DNA of 12,812 nucleotides from an uncultured Flavobacteriales bacterium. GTDB taxonomy: Bacteria > Bacteroidota > Bacteroidia > Flavobacteriales > Flavobacteriaceae. The position numbers and the translations under genes were made by a program. A model generated the notes under the pieces. That model saw only the letters and a program-made list of their open reading frames with translations, had not been told where the DNA came from and made no database searches. The stretch covers positions 1 to 12,812 of the forward strand of contig CAJVXR010000037.1 in the NCBI GenBank assembly GCA_913009535.1, written 5' to 3'. The stretch's first letter is position 1. Each line of letters opens with the position of its first letter. Shown piece by piece: positions 6,309 through 12,812 of this stretch.

Positions 6309-7690
6309 TTTGTCAATTGATTAACTAAGGTTTCAATTTCTTTGATAAGATCTTGAGCTTTATCAATGGTTTTAGCTTCACTATAAATTCTTATTATTGG
6401 TTCGGTGTTAGACTTTCTCAACTGAACCCAACAATCCTTAAAATCTATTCTTACTCCGTCTACTAGATCTAAATCTTCATTATTATATTTTTCAGCAATT
6501 TGACTTAGAATAGCATCTACATTTAATGATGGAGAAAGATTTATCTTTTCTTTTACCATAAAGTATTTAGGATATGTATCAAGAAGTTGGCTAGCGGTTA
6601 ACCCTCGCTCAACGTATAAAGATAAAAACAATCCAATTCCAACTATAGAATCTCTTCCATAATGACTTTCAGGGTATATTACTCCTCCGTTACCTTCTCC
6701 CCCAATTACTGCTTTACATTCTTTCATTTTATCAACAACATTTACTTCTCCAACTGCACTATATAAATGAACTTGATTATGTTTTTGAGTAACATCACTT
6801 AAGGCTCTAGAAGAAGATAAATTAGATACAGTTGATCCGGGTGTTTTACTTAATACATAATCAGAGCATGCAACAAGAGTATTTTCTTCACCAAATAATT
6901 CACCGTCTTCACAGACGAAAACTAATCTGTCAACGTCAGGATCTACAGCAATACCTAAATCAGCATTACATTCTAATACCCTTTTAGATAATTCTGTTAA
7001 GTTTTTTTTCAAAGGCTCAGGATTATGCGGAAAATCTCCATTAGGTTCACAATAGAGTTTAATTACTTCAATATTTAAAGCTTCTAAAAAATCAGGAACT
7101 ATTATTCCTCCAGTTGAATTTACTGCATCAACAACAACTTTTATTTTTTTTGTTTTTATTTCTTCAACATTTACCAAATTCAAATCCAAAACAGAATTAA
7201 TATGTTTTTTCATAGAATCGTCAGATACAGTAATCTTACCTAAGTCATGAACATTTGAGAAAATAAAATTCTTAGATTCAGAAAGTTTAACAATTTTTTC
7301 ACCTTCAGAAGAATTTAAAAATTCACCATTTTCATCTAACAGTTTTAACGCATTCCACTCTGTTGGATTATGACTTGCAGTTATAATAATTCCTCCCTCT
7401 GCATTATATTCTTTAACCATTAACTCAACTGTCGGAGTTGTAGACAAACCTAAATCTATAACATTTACACCAAGAGATATTAGTGAGTTTTGAACAAAGC
7501 TTTGAATCATTTTTCCTGATATTCTAGCATCTCTCCCAATAACAACTGTTGGTTTTTTATTTAGATTTCTATTTAAAACCCACTGGGCATATGCACATCC
7601 AAAGTTTACCGCATCTAAGGGAGTTAGATTGTTCCCATATTCACCTCCAATTGTTCCTCTTATTCCAGAAATTGATTTTATTAATGTCAT
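6305..7690 (-). CDS. glmM: Phosphoglucosamine mutase (alpha-D-phosphohexomutase family)
   Basis: GlmM interconverts glucosamine-6-phosphate and glucosamine-1-phosphate on the route to UDP-GlcNAc for peptidoglycan and lipid A. This 461-residue protein has all family sites: the phosphoserine loop TASHNP with Ser106, the metal loop DPDVDR with Asp250, Asp252 and Asp254, the sugar-specificity loop GEGNGG at 331-336, and the C-terminal phosphate loop RKSNTEP at 425-431. The GEGNGG loop and the start MTLIKSISGIRGTIGG are the form I associate with Bacteroidota GlmM; a phosphomannomutase or phosphoglucomutase role is less likely but cannot be excluded by eye. The start is fixed by that conserved N-terminus, and a perfect TAnnTTTG element lies only 4 nt upstream. 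It is divergent from ggt and convergent with the acyltransferase gene. Confidence 0.92.
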   Translation of the reverse strand: MTLIKSISGIRGTIGGEYGNNLTPLDAVNFGCAYAQWVLNRNLNKKPTVVIGRDARISGKMIQSFVQNSLISLGVNVIDLGLSTTPTVELMVKEYNAEGGIIITASHNPTEWNALKLLDENGEFLNSSEGEKIVKLSESKNFIFSNVHDLGKITVSDDSMKKHINSVLDLNLVNVEEIKTKKIKVVVDAVNSTGGIIVPDFLEALNIEVIKLYCEPNGDFPHNPEPLKKNLTELSKRVLECNADLGIAVDPDVDRLVFVCEDGELFGEENTLVACSDYVLSKTPGSTVSNLSSSRALSDVTQKHNQVHLYSAVGEVNVVDKMKECKAVIGGEGNGGVIYPESHYGRDSIVGIGLFLSLYVERGLTASQLLDTYPKYFMVKEKINLSPSLNVDAILSQIAEKYNNEDLDLVDGVRIDFKDCWVQLRKSNTEPIIRIYSEAKTIDKAQDLIKEIETLVNQLTN

Positions 7691-7694
7691 GCTT

Positions 7695-7702
7695 CAAAGA
7701 TA
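7695..7702 (-). promoter_or_regulatory. -7 element of glmM
   Basis: On the minus strand this reads TATCTTTG, an exact TAnnTTTG match, 4 nt before the well-fixed glmM ATG at 7690. No -33 TTG is seen at normal spacing. It implies a transcript with little or no leader. Confidence 0.5.
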
Positions 7703-7733
7703 CAACTAGATTAATATTTATATTAGTATTATA

Positions 7734-7741
7734 TAAATTTT
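7734..7741 (+). promoter_or_regulatory. Possible -7 element of ggt
   Basis: The sequence TAAATTTT differs from TAnnTTTG only in the last base and lies 6 nt before the ggt ATG at 7748, in the 57-bp gap shared with glmM. No -33 element is visible. Confidence 0.3.
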
Positions 7742-7747
7742 TCAACC

Positions 7748-9409
7748 ATGTCCAAAAATTACTTTTTATTAATACTTACAGTTTTATTTCTTTCCTGTGA
7801 TGATGGAATATATAAAAATGGTATGGTTGTTTCCGCTAAACATGAAGCTTCTAAAGCAGGTATTGATATACTAAAAATGGGAGGAAATGCATTTGATGCC
7901 ATGATAGCTACAGATTTAGCTCTAGCTGTTGTATATCCTAATGCAGGCAACCTAGGCGGTGGTGGCTTTATGGTTTATAGACTATCAGATGGTGAAAATG
8001 GAAGCCTTGATTTTAGAGAAAAAGCACCTATTAATTCTAGGTCAGATATGTACTTGGATAGTAATAAAGATGTGATTAAAGGATTAAGTCAAAACGGTGC
8101 TTTAGCTATTGGTGTTCCAGGAACTATTGCAGGATTGTTCGAAATTCATAATAAATTTGGAACTCTTCCAATAAAAGATTTGTTTCAGCCAGCAATAGAT
8201 TTAGCAAATAACGGTTATAGATTAACCTCTAAACAAGTGAATACTATTAATAATTATAAAGATTTAATATTAGAATTAAATGACTCCATACCATTATTTA
8301 ATAAGACATTTAAAGATGACGATTTATTTATAAACAAATCTTTAGGTAATACTCTTTCTTTAATTTCAGAAAATGGTGTTGACGAGTTTTATAGAGGAGA
8401 AATTGCAAAAGAACTATCATCATACATAATTAGTAAAGGTGGAATTATTACACCAAAAGATTTTTCTTTATACAAACCAGTTTGGAGAGAAACATTAGAA
8501 ATAAAATATAAAGATTTAAATATAATTTCAATGGGACCACCATCTAGTGGAGGCGTTGTTTTAGGTCAGGTTTTAAAAATGATTGAAAATTATAATTTAA
8601 ATGAATTAGGTCATAACAGTGAGCTTTATATTCAATTATTAGTTGAGGCAGAAAAATTATCTTTTGCGGACCGAAGTAAATATTTAGGTGACCCCGATTT
8701 TAATTATATACCAACTAATGAATTGTTAGATTCAGATTATTTAAAATCAAGATTCAATTCATTTAGTTTTGACAGTATACAAAGCTCTGAGAGTATTGAT
8801 CCAGGAAATATTTTAATTAACGAAAGTAACGAGACTACTCATTATTCAATAGTCGATAAGTTTGGAAATGCAGTTTCAGTTACTACTACTTTAAATGGTA
8901 ATTATGGTTCAAAATTAATACCCTCTAAACTTGGTTTTTTTTTGAATAATGAAATGGATGATTTTTCTATAAAACCAGGCTCGCCAAATATGTATGGACT
9001 GATTGGAGGGAAAACTAATTCAATTGAGCCAGAGAAACGCATGTTAAGCTCTATGACACCATCTATTATTGAATCAAATGGAAAGTTGTCTATGGTGCTT
9101 GGGAGTCCTGGAGGTCCAACAATTATAACCTCTGTATTACAAACAGTGTTAAATTTTTATGAGTTTGGTTTTGACATGCAACAATCTGTAGATGCTTCAA
9201 GATTTCATCATATATGGCTTCCTGATAAAATATTTTATGAAAAAAATACATTGTCAAATAAAATTAATAATGCTTTGAAGAAAAAAGGATACAAATTTAA
9301 CTCTAACTATTCTGTTATTGGACGAGTAGACGCAATACATATTGATAAAAATAAAATGTTTTATGGTGGAGCAGATAAAAGAGGTGATGATAAAAGTATT
9401 GGATATTAA
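7748..9409 (+). CDS. ggt: Gamma-glutamyltransferase, predicted lipoprotein
   Basis: Gamma-glutamyltransferase hydrolyses or transfers the gamma-glutamyl group of glutathione and related peptides outside the cytoplasm. This 553-residue Ntn-hydrolase follows the E. coli enzyme closely. Autoprocessing should occur before Thr363 in ETTHYS, giving a large chain (from Cys17) and a small chain (363-553). Also present are DFREKAP near the glutamate-binding Arg, the lid-loop region (KPGSPNMYGLIGG), the RMLSSM motif with the two substrate-binding serines, and the oxyanion GSPGG. The N-terminus has a hydrophobic signal ending LFLSC, so Cys17 is probably lipidated; E. coli GGT is instead a soluble periplasmic protein. 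The acidic CDDG start of the mature chain could favour surface display, which is speculative. uvrA follows after 58 bp with no obvious terminator between, so co-transcription is possible. Confidence 0.95.
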   Translation: MSKNYFLLILTVLFLSCDDGIYKNGMVVSAKHEASKAGIDILKMGGNAFDAMIATDLALAVVYPNAGNLGGGGFMVYRLSDGENGSLDFREKAPINSRSDMYLDSNKDVIKGLSQNGALAIGVPGTIAGLFEIHNKFGTLPIKDLFQPAIDLANNGYRLTSKQVNTINNYKDLILELNDSIPLFNKTFKDDDLFINKSLGNTLSLISENGVDEFYRGEIAKELSSYIISKGGIITPKDFSLYKPVWRETLEIKYKDLNIISMGPPSSGGVVLGQVLKMIENYNLNELGHNSELYIQLLVEAEKLSFADRSKYLGDPDFNYIPTNELLDSDYLKSRFNSFSFDSIQSSESIDPGNILINESNETTHYSIVDKFGNAVSVTTTLNGNYGSKLIPSKLGFFLNNEMDDFSIKPGSPNMYGLIGGKTNSIEPEKRMLSSMTPSIIESNGKLSMVLGSPGGPTIITSVLQTVLNFYEFGFDMQQSVDASRFHHIWLPDKIFYEKNTLSNKINNALKKKGYKFNSNYSVIGRVDAIHIDKNKMFYGGADKRGDDKSIGY

Positions 9410-9467
9410 ATAAAACTTCTACTTAAAACTATATATATTATCGTATTTTGCAACCTTGATTTTTTAA

Positions 9468-12287
9468 ATGAATAATAACATTTTAGTTAAGGGTGCCAGG
9501 GTGCATAATTTAAAGAATATTGATGTAAATATTCCAAGAAACAAGTTTGTCGTTATTACAGGGATATCTGGCAGCGGCAAGTCTTCACTTGCATTTGATA
9601 CTATTTATGCAGAAGGTCAAAGAAGGTACATAGAAACATTTTCAGCTTACGCAAGACAGTTTATTGGTGGACTAGAAAGGCCTGATGTTGATAAAATTGA
9701 TGGACTTTCACCTGTAATTGCAATAGAACAAAAAACTACTTCAAAAAATCCTAGATCAACTGTAGGGACAATAACTGAAATTTACGATTATTTAAGATTG
9801 TTTTACTCAAGAGTTGCAGATGCTTATAGTTATAATTCAAACGAAAAAATGATCAGTTATACTGATGATGAAATCATTGAACTTGTATTTAAAAATTTTA
9901 TAAGTAAAAAAATCACTATCCTCTCCCCTGCTGTTCAATCTAGAAAGGGACATTACAGAGAACTTTTTTCTTCAATTCAAAAACAAGGCTTTTTGAAAGC
10001 TAGAATAGATGGCGTTATCACTGATTTAAAGCCTAATTTAAAATTAGACAGATATAAAATACACGATATAGAAATAGTTATTGATAGATTATTATTAAAG
10101 AATGATGAATCTTCGAAAAAAAGACTTAAGGATAGTCTGATTACTGCAATGTATCATGGAAACAATTCATTGTTGATTGTTAATGAAGAAGATAATACAA
10201 CTACTTATTTCAGCAGAAGTTTAATTTGTCCATCAACAGGTATTTCATATGAAAAACCCGAGCCAAACTCATTTTCATTTAATTCACCAAAAGGAATGTG
10301 TAAAAAATGTAATGGTTTAGGTAAATTAAATAAAGTAAATATTGATTTAATTCTTCCTGATAAAAGTATTTCAATTCACAATGGCGGGCTTATACCATTA
10401 GGTAATTATAAATCTAGTTGGATCTTTAAACAAATTGAAACAATTTCTGAAAGATATAACTTCAATATTAAAGACCCAATCAGTAAAATTCCAAAAAAAG
10501 CAATGGAAATAATATTGTTTGGAGGCAATGAATCATTTTCAGTCGAATCTAAAACTTTAGGTTTAACTAGAAAGTATGAAATCGATTTTGAGGGAGTTGC
10601 TCCGTTTATAGAAAATCAAGCTAATGAAATATACAGTGCTAGAATCAAAAGGTGGGCAAATGGTTTTATGGATAATATAAAGTGTGAAAGTTGTAATGGA
10701 AGTAGATTGAACAAAGAGTCAAGACACTTTTTTGTTGACAAAAAAAACATTCATGATCTTAGTAGTTTAGATATTATTGATTTAAAAAAATGGTTTATCT
10801 CTGTAGAACCAAAACTTAGCGATAGAAATAAAATAATTGGTTCTGAAATTATAAAAGAAATCATTAAACGTTTGAGTTTTTTATTAAATGTTGGTCTTGA
10901 TTATCTATCCCTAAGTAGACCTACAAAATCTCTATCAGGGGGGGAATCTCAAAGAATTAGATTAGCTACTCAAATAGGATCTCAATTAGTAGGTGTTTTG
11001 TATATACTAGATGAACCCAGTATTGGACTTCACCAGAGAGATAATTCTAAATTAATTGAATCTCTTAAAAAGTTAAGAGATTTAGGAAATACTATTATTG
11101 TTGTAGAGCATGATAAAGAAATTATGGAGAAGGCTGACTGTATTATTGATGTTGGGCCGCTTGCTGGAAAAAATGGTGGTGAAATAATTTTTAACGGAAC
11201 CTATAAAGAAATATTAAAATCCAATACAGTTACCTCACAATATTTAAAAAATATTAAATGTATTCCTGTTCCAGAAAAAAGAAGAACTTCTAAAAACAAG
11301 TTAACTATTGAAGGTTGTACTGGAAATAATTTAAAAAACATAACAGTTGATTTTCCTCTTGGAATAATGATTGGAGTCACCGGTGTATCAGGAAGTGGAA
11401 AATCTACATTAATTAATGAAACTTTATATCCAATATTAAATAACCACTTTTTTAATGGAGTTAAAGAACCTCTACCTTATAAAAAAATTAGTGGATTAAA
11501 ACATATTGATAAAGTTATAGAAATTAATCAATCTCCTATTGGAAGAACACCTAGAAGTAATCCTGCAACATATACAGGTGTATACAGTGATGTTAGATCT
11601 TTATTTTGTATGACTCAGGAATCTCTTATTAGAGGATATAAACCAGGTAGATTTAGTTTTAATGTAGTTGGCGGTAGATGTGAAACCTGTCAAGGTGGAG
11701 GTTTAAGAAAAATTGAAATGAATTTTCTTCCTGATGTATATATCAATTGTGATGATTGTCAAGGTAAAAGGTTTAACAGAGAAACTTTAGAGATAAGATA
11801 TAAAGGCAAATCTATTGCTGATATTTTAAGTATGACAATAAATGAAAGTTGTGATTTTTTTGAAAATTTTCCAAAGATTTTAAGGAAGTTGAAAACTTTA
11901 AAAGAAGTTGGCTTGGGTTATGTAACTTTAGGACAACAATCAACAACATTGTCAGGTGGAGAAGCACAAAGAATAAAATTAGCCTCAGAATTATCTAAAA
12001 AGGATACAGGAAACACAATATATATATTAGATGAACCCACTACGGGTCTACATTTTCAGGATATTAAGGTTTTATTGGAAATGATTAATAGATTAGTAAA
12101 CAAAGGCAATACTGTTATAGTTATCGAACATAATATGGATGTAATTAAAACTGTTGATCATATTATTGAAATTGGCCCTAACGGCGGTAAATTAGGTGGT
12201 CAGGTTATTTTCAATGGTAGGCCTGAGGAATTGATTAATATTGACAAAAGTCCTACCGCTATGTATTTAAAAAAAGAACTAACTTAG
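9468..12287 (+). CDS. uvrA: Excinuclease ABC subunit A
   Basis: UvrA is the damage-recognising ATPase of nucleotide excision repair; its dimer loads UvrB at lesions. At 939 residues it matches the usual length (E. coli 940). Both ABC modules are complete: Walker A GISGSGKS (32-39) and GVSGSGKST (639-647), signatures LSGGESQR (first Gly is 491) and LSGGEAQR, and Walker B YILDEPSIGLHQRD and YILDEPTTGLHFQD. The C-terminal zinc module is intact (Cys738, Cys741, Cys761, Cys764). The first zinc site is altered: Cys254, Cys278 and Cys281 are present but Thr257 replaces the expected fourth Cys. Upstream, TATTTTG at 9444-9450 resembles a -7 element one base short, 17 nt before the ATG. The LOG gene follows 4 nt downstream, so the two are probably one transcript. 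Confidence 0.98.
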   Translation: MNNNILVKGARVHNLKNIDVNIPRNKFVVITGISGSGKSSLAFDTIYAEGQRRYIETFSAYARQFIGGLERPDVDKIDGLSPVIAIEQKTTSKNPRSTVGTITEIYDYLRLFYSRVADAYSYNSNEKMISYTDDEIIELVFKNFISKKITILSPAVQSRKGHYRELFSSIQKQGFLKARIDGVITDLKPNLKLDRYKIHDIEIVIDRLLLKNDESSKKRLKDSLITAMYHGNNSLLIVNEEDNTTTYFSRSLICPSTGISYEKPEPNSFSFNSPKGMCKKCNGLGKLNKVNIDLILPDKSISIHNGGLIPLGNYKSSWIFKQIETISERYNFNIKDPISKIPKKAMEIILFGGNESFSVESKTLGLTRKYEIDFEGVAPFIENQANEIYSARIKRWANGFMDNIKCESCNGSRLNKESRHFFVDKKNIHDLSSLDIIDLKKWFISVEPKLSDRNKIIGSEIIKEIIKRLSFLLNVGLDYLSLSRPTKSLSGGESQRIRLATQIGSQLVGVLYILDEPSIGLHQRDNSKLIESLKKLRDLGNTIIVVEHDKEIMEKADCIIDVGPLAGKNGGEIIFNGTYKEILKSNTVTSQYLKNIKCIPVPEKRRTSKNKLTIEGCTGNNLKNITVDFPLGIMIGVTGVSGSGKSTLINETLYPILNNHFFNGVKEPLPYKKISGLKHIDKVIEINQSPIGRTPRSNPATYTGVYSDVRSLFCMTQESLIRGYKPGRFSFNVVGGRCETCQGGGLRKIEMNFLPDVYINCDDCQGKRFNRETLEIRYKGKSIADILSMTINESCDFFENFPKILRKLKTLKEVGLGYVTLGQQSTTLSGGEAQRIKLASELSKKDTGNTIYILDEPTTGLHFQDIKVLLEMINRLVNKGNTVIVIEHNMDVIKTVDHIIEIGPNGGKLGGQVIFNGRPEELINIDKSPTAMYLKKELT

Positions 12288-12291
12288 TTAT

Positions 12292-12812
12292 ATGCATAGT
12301 AAAAATTTAAAAGGCTGGAATGAGGTAAAGACTAATGATTCTTGGTCCGTTTTTAAAATAATGGGTGAATTTGTAGATGGATTTGAAAAGCTTAGTAAGA
12401 TTGGACCTTGTGTATCAATATTTGGATCTGCTAGAACAAAATCCGATCATCCTCATTATAAATTAACAACTGATATCGCTGAGAAGGTAGTTGACCTTGG
12501 ATTTGGAGTAATTAGCGGTGGTGGTCCAGGTGTAATGGAAGCTGCAAATAAAGGAGCTAAAAAAGCCTTAGGTCCGTCTGTTGGTTTAAGTATTGAGCTA
12601 CCATTTGAACAGACTGAAAACCCTTATATAGATGATGATAAATCATTGCACTTTGATTATTTTTTCGTTAGAAAGGTAATGTTCATGAAATATGCCCAAG
12701 CCTTTATTGTAATGCCTGGTGGATTTGGAACTTTAGACGAGCTTTTTGAAGCTTTAACATTGATTCAAACAAAAAAGGCTGAAATATTCCCTATAATATT
12801 AGTTGGAAAATC
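12292..12812 (+). CDS. LOG-family nucleotide phosphoribohydrolase (TIGR00730-like), C-terminus cut off
   Basis: The ATG at 12292 opens a frame that runs to the window end (173 complete codons). It encodes a Rossmann-like protein of the LOG family, formerly called 'lysine decarboxylase-like'. Characterised members hydrolyse cytokinin riboside 5'-monophosphates or other nucleoside monophosphates to base and ribose 5-phosphate. Visible motifs are VSIFGSAR (41-48), ISGGGPGVMEAAN (74-86) and the family hallmark PGGFGTLDE (142-150), which forms the nucleotide and catalytic site. The conserved Arg and Lys in the FFVRKVMFMKYA segment are present. The family is usually about 180-250 aa, so the missing part is likely short. 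It starts 4 nt after the uvrA stop, implying operon co-expression. The physiological substrate in bacteria of this type is unclear. Confidence 0.93.
   Translation, partial: MHSKNLKGWNEVKTNDSWSVFKIMGEFVDGFEKLSKIGPCVSIFGSARTKSDHPHYKLTTDIAEKVVDLGFGVISGGGPGVMEAANKGAKKALGPSVGLSIELPFEQTENPYIDDDKSLHFDYFFVRKVMFMKYAQAFIVMPGGFGTLDELFEALTLIQTKKAEIFPIILVGK

Noticed and set aside
7549..7950. Two short frames at the glmM/ggt junction (plus 7549-7800, minus 7759-7950)
   Set aside because: They overlap the conserved N-termini of both genes in other frames and have no recognisable features.
8935..8943. Nine-T run in ggt just after the catalytic Thr region, considered as a slippage switch
   Set aside because: It encodes the family-typical Gly-Phe-Phe-Leu in the correct frame, and T-runs are common in this AT-rich DNA.
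9410..9467. Possible terminator between ggt and uvrA
   Set aside because: No stable inverted repeat with a T-tract can be seen; the gap is just A/T-rich.
1..12812. Hidden mobile element, CRISPR array, tRNA or defence system
   Set aside because: No direct-repeat array, terminal inverted repeats, transposase motifs, tRNA-like cloverleaf or defence genes were seen; genes fill nearly all the window and match core functions.

Overview
The window looks like a piece of a low-GC (roughly 30% by eye) Bacteroidota chromosome, most likely Flavobacteriia-like and possibly marine with a compact genome. Four kinds of evidence point there. Most genes have the Bacteroidota promoter element TAnnTTTG just upstream and no Shine-Dalgarno sequence. 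One protein combines a DUF4369-like N-terminus with a TlpA-type thioredoxin, as a lipoprotein. One signal peptide ends in the typical '...YSQ'. The GlmM, UvrA and chorismate synthase sequences have Bacteroidota-like motifs. I cannot assign a genus.

Layout, left to right. (1) 1-2752, minus strand: chorismate synthase (aroC, cut by the window start), preceded by the respiratory D-lactate dehydrogenase dld. (2) 2812-3927, plus: a TlpA/ResA-like thiol-disulfide lipoprotein, divergent from dld and sharing a 59-bp intergenic region with two back-to-back -7 elements. (3) 3916-5329, minus: a rhomboid protease whose 3' end overlaps the thioredoxin gene, preceded by an exported protein of unknown function. 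A hairpin terminator separates these two. (4) 5424-6308, plus: an LpxL/HtrB-like acyltransferase. It converges with phosphoglucosamine mutase (6305-7690, minus) so closely that one TTAA palindrome supplies both stop codons. (5) 7748-12812, plus: gamma-glutamyltransferase as a predicted lipoprotein, then uvrA, then a LOG-family phosphoribohydrolase 4 nt after uvrA and cut by the window end.

Functionally this is a housekeeping region with several cell-envelope genes: peptidoglycan precursor supply (GlmM), lipid A acylation, periplasmic redox, gamma-glutamyl peptide use and membrane proteolysis. It also holds aromatic biosynthesis, D-lactate respiration and DNA repair. The genes are mostly single or two-gene units. 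I found no mobile element, CRISPR array, tRNA, rRNA or phage gene, and no gene-free stretch over 100 bp. I do not see a new multi-gene system. The most notable features are in transcription architecture: exact TAnnTTTG elements at six of eight start regions, three of them only 4-5 nt from the ATG (possible leaderless mRNAs), and mutually overlapping divergent promoters between dld and the thioredoxin gene.
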